A stretch of DNA of 64,000 nt from Hyalangium ruber. GTDB taxonomy: Bacteria > Myxococcota > Myxococcia > Myxococcales > Myxococcaceae. The notes beneath the pieces were generated by a model, which worked only from the letters and a program-made list of their open reading frames with translations, did no database searches and had not been told where the DNA came from. Both the position numbers and the translations under genes were made by a program. Shown here piece by piece: positions 47,341 through 55,018 of the stretch; position 1 is the first letter of the stretch; every line of letters begins with the position of its first letter. The DNA lies in assembly GCF_034259325.1 (NCBI RefSeq), contig NZ_JAXIVS010000001.1:930001-994000 (forward strand). Reading direction: 5' to 3'.

Positions 47341-48126
47341 TCACGGGCCCTTCAGCTCGAGATCCAGCTCGTGGATCGCCGCATCCGGGAACGGGGTGTT
47401 GAAGATCGCCGTCACCGAGTCCTGCAGCGTCTCGGTGTTGCGCAGGCGCAGCTGCATCGGCTTGGGCGTCTGGCCCGCGGGCGCCAGGCGCGCGGTGATG
47501 ACGTAGCGGCCCAGTGCGATGTCCCGGACCGAGTCCGAGCCAGCCGGGGGCTTGGCCGTCACCGCCTGCCCCGTGCTGCCGTCGATCAACGGGCCATCGG
47601 GCGTGAACGTCAGCTCCACGTCCTGCCGCTCGAAGTACACCTCGTCCCCCGGCACCCGGTAGATGTTCACCGAGGCCCCGTAGAACCGATCCTGCTCGGC
47701 GCGAGGGCCCGTCAGCTTCCAGGTGAAGTTGCGCACCGCGCCTTCCGTGCCCGCGAACGCGTTGGGGTTCTCGGGGGCCAGGTCGATCTTGTAGGTGCGG
47801 CCCTGGAACGGGCGCTCCATCTGGATGGAGACCTTCCAGCTCCCGTTGGGCACCTCGACCCGGTAGCGCCCGTCCTGCCCCGTCGTCCCGAAGACGTATG
47901 AGGCGAGGAAGACCGTGTTCTCCACCACGACCTTGAGGTTCTGCAGGGGCTTGCCCTGGGTGTCGACGACCAGCCCCTTCACCACCCCGCCCTCCAAGCC
48001 CCCGGAGCCCCCTCCTCCCCCCGGGTTGTCCGAGCCCCCGTCCGGGACGGACGAGCCATTGCCAGAGCAGGCCACCAGGGCCGCGGCGAGCCAGAACGTC
48101 CATACCCCTCTCAAGAATGTGCGCAT
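47341..48126 (-). CDS. Lipoprotein with carboxypeptidase-regulatory-like domain
   Basis: A 261-residue lipoprotein (signal to LAAALVAC, then Ser/Gly-rich linker). Residues about 50-110 have a carboxypeptidase-regulatory/Ig-like fold pattern (VKGLVVDTQGKPLQNLKVVVENT followed by TTGQDGRYRVEVPNG). The rest is a beta-rich part without a known family. It lies on the opposite strand to its neighbours, convergent with the Big_5 gene and divergent from needle-like copy 3. The start at 48126 has AAGG upstream. Confidence 0.72.
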   Translation of the reverse strand: MRTFLRGVWTFWLAAALVACSGNGSSVPDGGSDNPGGGGGSGGLEGGVVKGLVVDTQGKPLQNLKVVVENTVFLASYVFGTTGQDGRYRVEVPNGSWKVSIQMERPFQGRTYKIDLAPENPNAFAGTEGAVRNFTWKLTGPRAEQDRFYGASVNIYRVPGDEVYFERQDVELTFTPDGPLIDGSTGQAVTAKPPAGSDSVRDIALGRYVITARLAPAGQTPKPMQLRLRNTETLQDSVTAIFNTPFPDAAIHELDLELKGP

Positions 48127-48193
48127 AACACCTACCTTGGTTGGAAGCATCGAAGGTTCACCCTGAGAGAAAATCCCCGAAAAAATGATCGGA

Positions 48194-48223
48194 GGAAACT
48201 CCTCAGGGGGTCCGTCCCATAAT
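48194..48223 (+). promoter_or_regulatory. Promoter of needle-like copy 3
   Basis: GGAAAC (48194-48199), 18 bases, CATAAT (48218-48223), with the conserved TCCATTTGTAAGGGTTGCTG downstream. Confidence 0.65.
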
Positions 48224-48272
48224 CCATTTGTAAGGGTTGCTGCTCCACCCACTTCTCCAAAAGGAATCCGCC

Positions 48273-48500
48273 ATGTCCATCACCAACAACGCCAACAACG
48301 CCATCCGCGACGCCAAGAGCCCCTCGACCCAGCTCACCTCCATCGAGCAGGACACCCTGGCCGGCCTCACCGGTGACGACTACAAGCGCGCCTACGCCCA
48401 GCTCATGCTCCAGAAGCAGCAGGAGACCGTCTCCTTCGTCTCCAACGTCATGAAGAAGCGCAACGAGATGATCATGGCCACCGTGGGTAACCTCCGCTAA
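48273..48500 (+). CDS. Needle-like (SctF-type) subunit, copy 3
   Basis: 75 residues, same protein as copies 1, 2 and 4. It looks identical to copy 2 through the whole coding sequence and most of both flanks (about 400 bases). Confidence 0.78.
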   Translation: MSITNNANNAIRDAKSPSTQLTSIEQDTLAGLTGDDYKRAYAQLMLQKQQETVSFVSNVMKKRNEMIMATVGNLR

Positions 48501-48526
48501 GCCTTCCGCTTCTCTCGCTGTCCCTT

Positions 48527-48580
48527 CCGGCCTCGTGTGGCTCGCCCCCCCCGGCGATCCTCACGGGGCCGGTCGCTTTT
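48527..48580 (+). terminator. Terminator of needle-like copy 3
   Basis: CCGGCCTCGTG (48527-48537) and CACGGGGCCGG (48562-48572), then TCGCTTTT. Confidence 0.8.
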
Positions 48581-48638
48581 GGGCCCCCGGCTTGATCCGG
48601 GACCGGAACTTCACGGAAAATGAAATTGGAAATCCGGA

Positions 48639-48667
48639 AGAAACTCTCAGTCCGGCTTCCCGATAAT
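48639..48667 (+). promoter_or_regulatory. Promoter variant of needle-like copy 4
   Basis: AGAAAC (48639-48644), 17 bases, GATAAT (48662-48667), then TCAGTTTGTAGG. It differs from the other three in the -10 first base, spacing and flanks, so this copy may be regulated differently. Confidence 0.5.
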
Positions 48668-48716
48668 CAGTTTGTAGGCAGTACCCCACCCCAATCAGCC
48701 TTCTGGAGTTACCGCC

Positions 48717-48944
48717 ATGTCGATCACCAACAACGCCAACAACGCCATCCGCGACGCCAAGAGCCCCTCGACCCAGCTCACCTCCATCGAGCAGGACACC
48801 CTGGCTGGCCTCACCGGTGACGACTACAAGCGCGCCTACGCCCAGCTCATGCTCCAGAAGCAGCAGGAGACCGTCTCCTTCGTCTCCAACGTCATGAAGA
48901 AGCGCAACGAGATGATCATGGCCACCGTGGGTAACCTCCGCTAA
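48717..48944 (+). CDS. Needle-like (SctF-type) subunit, copy 4
   Basis: 75 residues, same protein as copies 1-3 but with a different 5' leader and 3' flank. It lies 444 bases after copy 3, the same spacing as copies 1 and 2. GGAG precedes the ATG. It is followed by copy 5 without an obvious promoter in between. Confidence 0.78.
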   Translation: MSITNNANNAIRDAKSPSTQLTSIEQDTLAGLTGDDYKRAYAQLMLQKQQETVSFVSNVMKKRNEMIMATVGNLR

Positions 48945-48972
48945 CGGTCGCTGAAGTCCCGAAGCAGTCCCA

Positions 48973-49026
48973 GCCGGCCGCGCATCCCGGTTGCCCTCGA
49001 GGCAACCGGTGGCGTGGCCGGTTTCG
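48973..49026 (+). terminator. Two-step hairpin after needle-like copy 4
   Basis: An outer stem CCGGCCGCGC / GCGTGGCCGG encloses a perfect 9-bp stem CCGGTTGCC (48987-48995) / GGCAACCGG (49001-49009). A short TTTCG follows. It may let part of the transcripts read through into copy 5. Confidence 0.55.
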
Positions 49027-49059
49027 TATGCGGGTCTTCGCATTCCCTGGGAAGAAACC

Positions 49060-49281
49060 ATGGACATCTCCAAAGTCTCCGACGCAGCCATGCTCGCCGC
49101 GCTGCGGTCCAGCACCGGCCTGAGCCAGGTCGAGCAGGACACGCTGTCCGGCCTCACCGGCGACGACTACAAGCGCGCCTACGCTCAGCTCATGCTTCAG
49201 AAGCAGTCCGAGACCGTCTCCTTCTGCAGCAACGTGCTGAAGAACGGCTCGAAGATGACGTCGATCAACAACCTGCGCTAA
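49060..49281 (+). CDS. Divergent needle-like subunit, copy 5
   Basis: A 73-residue paralogue. It shares the core LTGDDYKRAYAQLMLQKQ with the others but has a different N-terminus (MDISKVSDAAMLAALRSS), a Cys (SFCSN) and the ending SINNLR. It could be a tip, rod or minor subunit while copies 1-4 provide the bulk. No promoter like that of copies 1-4 is visible upstream. Confidence 0.72.
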   Translation: MDISKVSDAAMLAALRSSTGLSQVEQDTLSGLTGDDYKRAYAQLMLQKQSETVSFCSNVLKNGSKMTSINNLR

Positions 49282-49307
49282 CCGCTGCGCGCCTTACCGC
49301 GGTTCCT

Positions 49308-49363
49308 CCGGCCTCACGCCAGGCGGCCCCCTTCGGGCCCCGGGTGTGGGGCCGGTTGCTTTT
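49308..49363 (+). terminator. Terminator of needle-like copy 5
   Basis: CCGGCCTCACGCC pairs with GGGTGTGGGGCCGG (with mismatches), followed by TTGCTTTT. An inner hairpin GGCCCCCTTCGGGCC sits in the loop. Confidence 0.7.
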
Positions 49364-49387
49364 CGGCCTCGCAGACGCCCGCTGGGC

Positions 49388-49447
49388 AAAAAAGAATCGG
49401 CCGCTCGGTCCAGGTGCGGGAAGAGCACCGAGGAACCGAACGGCCGA
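49388..49447 (-). terminator. Strong terminator of the minus-strand secretion operon
   Basis: On the minus strand a long nested hairpin (outer arms TCGGCCG/CGGCCGA, then TCGGT/ACCGA, then GGTGC/GCACC) is followed by TTCTTTTTT. It lies below the last gene (49504-49884). A second small hairpin (49459-49482) precedes it. Confidence 0.85.
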
Positions 49448-49503
49448 GGGGTATGCCCGCGGAGCCCTCGAGAGGGCCCCGCTTCATGAACGCTCTGGAG
49501 GAA

Positions 49504-49884
49504 TTACTCCCAGCGGTCCGACAGAAGCTCCTTCATGCGGCGCTTCATCTTGCCCACGAACGCGTCATCGCGGAGCTTGTTCGAGAACTCGTAGCCGTAC
49601 TTCTTGGAGGAGACCTCCTTGAACTTGTCGCCGATCTCCTGCTCGGAGGCGTTCGGGTTCTCCGCCAGCCACTTCTCCATGTCCTTCTTGATCTCGTCGC
49701 GCATGTGCGTCGCGCGGCCCTCGCCCAGGCCCTTCTTGCGAGACTCGAAGAACTTGTTGATCTCGCCGGCGACCGCATCCTTCGACATCGGAGCGGCCGG
49801 CTGATCGGCGCTCGCCTGCGCGGAGGAAGAGGCAGGGGCGGCCGGCGGAGTCGGAGAGGTGTAGCCCGAGATAGTGTTTCCCAT
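49504..49884 (-). CDS. Small secretion-locus protein, 126 residues
   Basis: N-terminus Ser/Pro/Ala-rich (about 1-35), then a helical, highly charged half (KFFESRKKGLGEG, MRDEIKKDMEKWLAENP). GGGAG lies upstream of the start (49884). It is the last gene before the operon terminator. I recognise no family; an exported substrate or chaperone is possible. Confidence 0.65.
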   Translation of the reverse strand: MGNTISGYTSPTPPAAPASSSAQASADQPAAPMSKDAVAGEINKFFESRKKGLGEGRATHMRDEIKKDMEKWLAENPNASEQEIGDKFKEVSSKKYGYEFSNKLRDDAFVGKMKRRMKELLSDRWE

Positions 49885-50012
49885 GGAAGTCTCCCTTTGA
49901 AAGTCGAAGGTCTTACTGAGTTATCGGGACCGCGCCGGAAAAGTTGCGCACCTGCGATCAGGGAGTGCTCCGAGGTGCGCGGAGCCCTCCCCAACGCTGA
50001 CGCGCGGCGTCA

Positions 50013-50585
50013 TCAGCCCTTGAGCTTGCCGAGGCTGGGGTTCTTCATCCAGTTCTTGAAGGACTCGATCTCCTTCTGCTCGGTCTTCGGATCCAGAGGC
50101 TGGTTCGAGGGCGGCGCGTCCGGGTTGCCCAGGGACATGGCCTTGGAACCCTTGCCCGACTCGAAGCCATCCTGGGGACCCTTGGCGCGGGGCGCCGAGG
50201 CCGGAGCCGACGCAGTGGCGGCGGGAGCCGGAGCCGCGGCCTGCTGCTCCGCGGGCGCAAAGCCGCGCGTGGACAGGTAGGCGCTCATCCACTCCAGGGC
50301 CTCCATGAGGACGTCGGGCGTGGGGCCGGCGGCGGCGTCCTTGGAGTAACGGAGGAAGGCCTCCTTCACGTCGTTGTAGAGCTGAACGTCGATCTGCGCG
50401 CCCTGCTTGGTGTTGCTCAACAGCGCGGCCGTCTTGCGCAGCACCTGCTGGAGCGAGCCAGTGGAGGTCTTGGCGATCTTCTCCATCTCGGCGGCGATCT
50501 TCTCGCGCTTCTCGAGCAGCTCGGGCGGAGCCTCGGGGGGAGCCATAGACGGATCAACGATCGGCTTCTTCTGCTCACTCGACAT
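50013..50585 (-). CDS. Secretion-locus protein, 190 residues
   Basis: A helical N-terminal half (PELLEKREKIAAEMEKIAKTS, then a stretch ending WMSAYLSTRGF) and an Ala/Pro-rich linker with a C-terminal motif SFKNWMKNPSLGKLKG. The start at 50585 (second ATG) gives a normal distance to GGAGG; the first ATG at 50594 would sit directly on it. No recognised family. Its place among the TPR genes and 126-residue protein suggests a substrate or regulator. Confidence 0.65.
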   Translation of the reverse strand: MSSEQKKPIVDPSMAPPEAPPELLEKREKIAAEMEKIAKTSTGSLQQVLRKTAALLSNTKQGAQIDVQLYNDVKEAFLRYSKDAAAGPTPDVLMEALEWMSAYLSTRGFAPAEQQAAAPAPAATASAPASAPRAKGPQDGFESGKGSKAMSLGNPDAPPSNQPLDPKTEQKEIESFKNWMKNPSLGKLKG

Positions 50586-50685
50586 GAAATCCATCCTCCG
50601 TGTAGGGGAGCAGGCAGCCTAGCAGAAAGACCCTTCCACCCGGAAAGATCCACCTAGACGTGCCCTTCCGTGCGGTCCGCCCGCC

Positions 50686-51162
50686 TCAGCGGCGCGAGAG
50701 CGCGGAGATCATCGCGTTGGCCTTGCGCGTCACGGGGTCATCCTCGGGCGCCAGCGTGGCGGCGCGGCGCAGGTCGTCCATGGCCTGCGTCTTCTGTCCC
50801 ATACTGAGCTTTACCTCGGCGCGGCCCACGTAGGCCTGGCCGTCGTTGGGAGCCAGCTTGATGGCCACGTCATAGGCGGCCAGCGCGCCCTGGCCGTTTC
50901 CGGCGGCCAGTTCCACCACGCCCAGCGCCTTGGCGAAGTAGGCGTCCGTGGGGTTCACCGCGTAGAGCCCCTGGAAGAGCGTGCGGGCCTCGTTCACCCG
51001 GCCCTGGTAGAAGAAGAAGTAGGCCGTCTTGGCGATGGCGTAGAGCTCTTCGTCCGAGTAGCCGCGCACCTCGCGCAGGGTGGCCTTGCCATCGGCCCAC
51101 TTCTGCAGCGCCGCGACGAGCTTGGCCTCTTCCTGGGGGCTGTTGGGATCCGGTGCGGCCAT
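50686..51162 (-). CDS. SycD/LcrH-like TPR secretion chaperone
   Basis: A 158-residue protein with three TPR units (AIAKTAYFFFYQGRVNEARTLFQGLYAVNP, YFAKALGVVELAAGNGQGALAAYDVAI, AYVGRAEVKLSMGQKTQAMDDLRRAA). YxxGrxxeAxxxFxxL is the SycD-like pattern, and the length fits class II chaperones. The start at 51162 lies just after the next gene upstream in the transcript. Confidence 0.8.
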   Translation of the reverse strand: MAAPDPNSPQEEAKLVAALQKWADGKATLREVRGYSDEELYAIAKTAYFFFYQGRVNEARTLFQGLYAVNPTDAYFAKALGVVELAAGNGQGALAAYDVAIKLAPNDGQAYVGRAEVKLSMGQKTQAMDDLRRAATLAPEDDPVTRKANAMISALSRR

Positions 51163-51166
51163 GGCG

Positions 51167-51646
51167 TTAGAAGCCCTCGTCCTTCTGTTCCTCGTGCATG
51201 CGGCGGCGGATCTCCTGCACCTCGGAGTGGACGTGGCCCACCAGCGCCAGCATCTGCGCCTCGCGCTGCAGCAGCGCCTTGAGCCGGTCCATGCGGTCCG
51301 GCGGCGCGTTGATGCGCGCCAGCCCGCGCTCCAGCAGCCGGCGCTGGTCGTTCTCGCCGCGCTCGGCCACCGACTCCAGGTGGGGCCGGTCCGAGAAGCC
51401 CTCGAGCGGGGCGTCGTTGTTGCGCGGGTTGGGCGGCGAGGGCAGCCGCATCTCCTCCGAGGAGTGCGCCGGCCCGATGAAGTCCAGCAGCGCCGCCGAG
51501 GCCAGGGCCGGGTTCTTCGGGTTGCCGGCCTTGCCCGCCTTCTTGCGGTTGAGCTGCGAGGGGTCGACGAGCTTCTCGCGAACGCTGCGCGGACCACCCC
51601 ACGGCCAGAGGGGCGCTTTCGGGGGCTGATTATTGATATTCGCCAT
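51167..51646 (-). CDS. Secretion-locus protein, 159 residues
   Basis: N-terminal half Pro/Asn/Lys-rich, C-terminal half helical (LKALLQREAQMLALVGHVHSEVQEIRRRMHEEQ, predicted coiled coil). Four bases separate it from the chaperone gene, so they are co-translated. No family recognised; a partner of the chaperone is a fair guess. Confidence 0.65.
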   Translation of the reverse strand: MANINNQPPKAPLWPWGGPRSVREKLVDPSQLNRKKAGKAGNPKNPALASAALLDFIGPAHSSEEMRLPSPPNPRNNDAPLEGFSDRPHLESVAERGENDQRRLLERGLARINAPPDRMDRLKALLQREAQMLALVGHVHSEVQEIRRRMHEEQKDEGF

Positions 51647-51696
51647 GGTGCTGACCCAACCTCACTCCAGAAGGGGTTCGTCCGTCCAGCCCTCTC

Positions 51697-51978
51697 CTAC
51701 CGCCGGCCGCCTGCCTGCTGCTCCTGCTGCAAGGCGTAGACGAAGTTGAGGACCTCGGCCACCGCGTCGTACAGCTCCTCCGGCACCTCGTTGCCCACGT
51801 CGATGCGGTAGAGGGCGTTGGCCAGGGCGACGTTCTTCATGACCGGGATGTTGTACTGCTTGGCGATCTCCCGGATCTTCTCCGCCTTCAGGCGCAGGCC
51901 CTTGGCCACCACGCGCGGCGCGGAGTCCTTCTCCTTGTCGTACTTCAGCGCGATGGCGATCTCGGTCTCGTCGTTCAT
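51697..51978 (-). CDS. Free-standing SctU/FlhB C-terminal domain protein
   Basis: A 93-residue protein similar to the cytoplasmic C-terminal domain of Sct[24 protein letters not shown] and [19 protein letters not shown]. It lacks the cleavage motif; the residues where NPxH would be read NDETE. In flagella similar short proteins (FlhX/FhlB) exist. It lies directly after sctU and its sequence repeats the last 80 residues of SctU with changes. Confidence 0.85.
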   Translation of the reverse strand: MNDETEIAIALKYDKEKDSAPRVVAKGLRLKAEKIREIAKQYNIPVMKNVALANALYRIDVGNEVPEELYDAVAEVLNFVYALQQEQQAGGRR

Positions 51979-52009
51979 GGCCGCCTCCCATGATAGCCCC
52001 TGAGGGGTT

Positions 52010-53074
52010 TCACGCGCGAGCCGGGGCCCCGCCGCCCTTCAACCCGTAGACGAAGTTGAGGACCTCGGCCACCGCGTCGTACAGCTCCTCGGGGATGTCC
52101 TGCCCCACGTCCACCCGGAGAAGCGCGTGCGCCAGCGGCACGTTGCGCAAGAGCGGCACGTCCGCGCTCCGGGCGAGTTCCTTGATCTTCTCGGCCTTGA
52201 AGTCGAGCCCCTTGGCCAGCACCCGGGGGGCGGCGTCCTTCTCCCGGTCGTACTTGAGCGCCACGGCGACGTGGTCGGGGTTGGTGACGATCACGTCGGC
52301 GCTCTTGACGGACTCCATCTGAGCGCCCTCCATGATCTCCTGGTGCATCTGCTTGCGGTGGGCCTTGTGGTGCGGGTCGCCTTCGCTCTCCTTGTATTCC
52401 TTCTTCACGTCGTCCTTCGACATCATCATGTCCTTCATGTAGGACTTGCGCTGCCACCAGACGTCGAAGATGCCGAAGAGGATGAAGACGAGGCCCACCC
52501 GGGCGGCCACGCGGTACACCAGCTCGCCCATGACGGCCATGATGCCGACCACGTCCTGATTCACCGTCTGCACCACCATGCCCATGGCGTCGCGCACCAC
52601 ACCGTAGACGACGTAGGCGGCGATGCAGATCTTCGTGAGATTCTTGATCAGCTCGACCACGGCCTTCTTGGAGAACATGTTCTTCAAGCCGCCGATGGGG
52701 TTGAGCTTGTCGAACTTGGGCATCAGCGGGTCCATGGTGAAGAGCGCCCCCACCTGGAGGAACTCCACCAACCCGCCGATGATGGCGCCGCTCAAGGCCA
52801 CCGGAATGGTGAGCAGCACCACGGTGCGCACCGACATCTCCATGAGCTGATACGTGGCCACATCGAGCATCTCGGGCTTGCCGATGTGATCGAAGGTGAA
52901 GCGGAAGAGCGTCTTCACCTCCTCCTCGATCATGTCCCAGGTGCTCTTGAGGGCGCCCAGGCCGACGAGGAAGACGAACACGGCCGTCAGGTCCTTGCTC
53001 TTCCAGACCTGACCCTTCTTGCGTGAGTCGTCGAGCTTCTTTTGTGTGGGTTCTTCTGTCTTTTCGTCGGACAT
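52010..53074 (-). CDS. sctU: Type III secretion switch protein SctU (FlhB family)
   Basis: A 354-residue protein with four membrane segments (residues 28-210), a charged linker and a C-terminal domain. The autocleavage motif NPTH is here NPDH (N265, P266, D267, H268), followed by [12 protein letters not shown]. SctU sets substrate specificity. It lies next to sctT and a free-standing C-terminal domain gene. Confidence 0.9.
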   Translation of the reverse strand: MSDEKTEEPTQKKLDDSRKKGQVWKSKDLTAVFVFLVGLGALKSTWDMIEEEVKTLFRFTFDHIGKPEMLDVATYQLMEMSVRTVVLLTIPVALSGAIIGGLVEFLQVGALFTMDPLMPKFDKLNPIGGLKNMFSKKAVVELIKNLTKICIAAYVVYGVVRDAMGMVVQTVNQDVVGIMAVMGELVYRVAARVGLVFILFGIFDVWWQRKSYMKDMMMSKDDVKKEYKESEGDPHHKAHRKQMHQEIMEGAQMESVKSADVIVTNPDHVAVALKYDREKDAAPRVLAKGLDFKAEKIKELARSADVPLLRNVPLAHALLRVDVGQDIPEELYDAVAEVLNFVYGLKGGGAPARA

Positions 53075-53087
53075 GACGAACCCCGCC

Positions 53088-53906
53088 TCAGGTGAGGATT
53101 CTCAGCGCCTGCTTGAGGGACGCGAGCATGGAGACGAACTCTCTCTGAAAGCGCCCCATGAGCAGCGGCAGGGCGATGGCGGCGACGATCACGCCCACCA
53201 GCGGCTTGATGGCCATGGAGATGAAGAAGACCTGGATCTGCGGGGCCACGCGGTTGATGGCGCCCAGCGCCAGGTCCGTGAGGAAGGTGGCCAGCATGAT
53301 GGGGGCCGCCAGCGCGAGGCTGATCGCCAGCAGGTCCGCGAAGACGCGGATCATCAGGTCGAAGAACGGCCAGACGCCGCCGCTGAACTGGGGGAACTTG
53401 TCCAGGGGGATGGCGACGAGGCTGTCGGCCAGCGCCTCGATGACGATGTGGTGCCCGTTGAGCGTGAGGAAGAGCACCACGGCCAGTTGCACCTTGAGGC
53501 TGGAGAGGAGCGACACCTGCTGGCCGAGCTGGGGCACGTAGAGCTGGGCGTTGTTGCTGCCGGCCATGGTGTCGGCCAGGGTGCCGGCCACACGTGCGGC
53601 GTCGAAGACGACGTTGACGATGAAGGCCAACGTCACCCCGATGAAGATCTCCTTCAGCAGCAGAGCGATGTAGGGCAGCGCCGTGGTGGGCAGCGCGCCC
53701 ATGGTGCCGGACACCGCGGGGAACATCACGATGGCCAGGGTGATGCCCACGCCCATCTTCACCTCGGTGGGCACCACCTCGCCGCCGAGGAACGGGGAGA
53801 AGATCAGCACCGGCATCACCCGGCACATGAGCAAGCCCACCGTGAAGATGACGAGCGAGAGATTGGTCTCCGCTCGTAGCTGTGAGAGGACGTCCGAGAC
53901 GTTCAT
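53088..53906 (-). CDS. sctT: Type III secretion export apparatus protein SctT (FliR family)
   Basis: A 272-residue protein with about six membrane segments and FliR-like GWQQ/VWPFFDL features. The ATG at 53906 overlaps the sctS stop (ATGA). Longer starts overlap sctS and are unlikely. Confidence 0.9.
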   Translation of the reverse strand: MNVSDVLSQLRAETNLSLVIFTVGLLMCRVMPVLIFSPFLGGEVVPTEVKMGVGITLAIVMFPAVSGTMGALPTTALPYIALLLKEIFIGVTLAFIVNVVFDAARVAGTLADTMAGSNNAQLYVPQLGQQVSLLSSLKVQLAVVLFLTLNGHHIVIEALADSLVAIPLDKFPQFSGGVWPFFDLMIRVFADLLAISLALAAPIMLATFLTDLALGAINRVAPQIQVFFISMAIKPLVGVIVAAIALPLLMGRFQREFVSMLASLKQALRILT

Positions 53907-54169
53907 CGCGCGATGAGGGCCGGGAACTGGTCGAAGACGTGGAAGGTGAAACGCACGAGCTGGTGGCCGATCCACGGCCCCGTCATGGCGAGCACCATGA
54001 ACACCACGATGACCTTGGGAGCAAAGGTGAGCGTCTGCTCCTGGATCTGCGTGGTGGCCTGGAAGAGCGCGATGATGAAGCCCACCAGGAGGCTGATGAT
54101 GACGGGCGGCGCCGAGGCGACGAGCACCAAGTAGAGCGCCTGCTGGGTGATGACGGACAGTTGGTGCAT
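53903..54169 (-). CDS. sctS: Type III secretion export apparatus protein SctS (FliQ family)
   Basis: An 88-residue protein with two membrane segments separated by a polar hairpin (PVIISLLVGFIIALFQATTQIQEQTLTFAPK). The start at 54169 (MHQLSV) is chosen from the FliQ pattern. Overlaps sctT in ATGA. Confidence 0.92.
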   Translation of the reverse strand: MHQLSVITQQALYLVLVASAPPVIISLLVGFIIALFQATTQIQEQTLTFAPKVIVVFMVLAMTGPWIGHQLVRFTFHVFDQFPALIAR

Positions 54170-54179
54170 GGCGCGTCTC

Positions 54180-55007
54180 CTACAGGTAGCCGATGACCAG
54201 GCCCTTGGCGATGAGGTACCAGCCATCGACGAGGACGAAGAGCAAGAGCTTGAAAGGCATGGAGATGGTGGTCGGTGACAGCATGTGCATGCCGAGCGCC
54301 AGGAGGATGTTGGCCACCACCATGTCGATGACGATGAAGGGCACGAAGAGCAGGAAGCCGATCTGGAAGGCCTCCTTCAATTCGGACACCACGAAGGCGG
54401 GGATGATGATCATGAAATCCTTGTCCCCGATGCTCTCGCGGTCCTCCGCCTTGCGCATCTTCTTCGCCAGGTGGAAGAAGAGCGCGCGGTCCTTGTCCTT
54501 CACCTTGCGGATGAGGAAGTCGCGCAGCGGCTCCTTGGAGCGGTTGGCCGCTTCCAACATGGTGCCCACTGTCTCCGAGGAGAGGAGACTGGGTCCCTTG
54601 GCCCAGATGTCCACCGCCGCGGCCCGGTACATCTCCTGCCCCACGGGGGCCATGATGTAGACGGTGAGGATGATGGCCAGGCCCGTAATCACCTGGGTGG
54701 GCGGGATCTGCTGGGTGCCCAGCGCCGAGCGGACAATGGAGAGCACCACCGAGATCTTCACGAAGCTCGTCACCATCATCAACATGAACGGCACGAGCGA
54801 CAGAGCCGCCAGCGCCAGGATGAGGATGAGCGGCCGCGAGGCGAACGACTCGTTCGTCGCGGAGTTGATGACTTCTTCGGGAACGGCGTCAGGCCCCCCA
54901 CCCTTGCGGCGCTGGGCGAGGGCGACCGCCGGCTGAAGCGCGATCGCGGCGGCGAAGAGCCAGGGGGTGATTCGGGAGAGGGTCGAACGAGCGGACGAGA
55001 GAGTCAC
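54180..55007 (-). CDS. sctR: Type III secretion export apparatus protein SctR (FliP family)
   Basis: A 275-residue protein with an N-terminal signal-like helix, then four membrane segments; FliP signatures FVKISVVLSIVRSALGTQQIPP and LLFVPFIVIDMVVANILLALGM are present. GTG start at 55007. As in FliP, the cleaved signal-like N-terminus is expected. Confidence 0.92.
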   Translation of the reverse strand: MTLSSARSTLSRITPWLFAAAIALQPAVALAQRRKGGGPDAVPEEVINSATNESFASRPLILILALAALSLVPFMLMMVTSFVKISVVLSIVRSALGTQQIPPTQVITGLAIILTVYIMAPVGQEMYRAAAVDIWAKGPSLLSSETVGTMLEAANRSKEPLRDFLIRKVKDKDRALFFHLAKKMRKAEDRESIGDKDFMIIIPAFVVSELKEAFQIGFLLFVPFIVIDMVVANILLALGMHMLSPTTISMPFKLLLFVLVDGWYLIAKGLVIGYL

Positions 55008-55018
55008 GGGAGCGATCT

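Noticed and set aside
44567-49281. CRISPR-like reading of the regularly spaced repeats
   Set aside because: Repeat units are about 400 bases with open reading frames, promoters and terminators; no short repeats or spacers.
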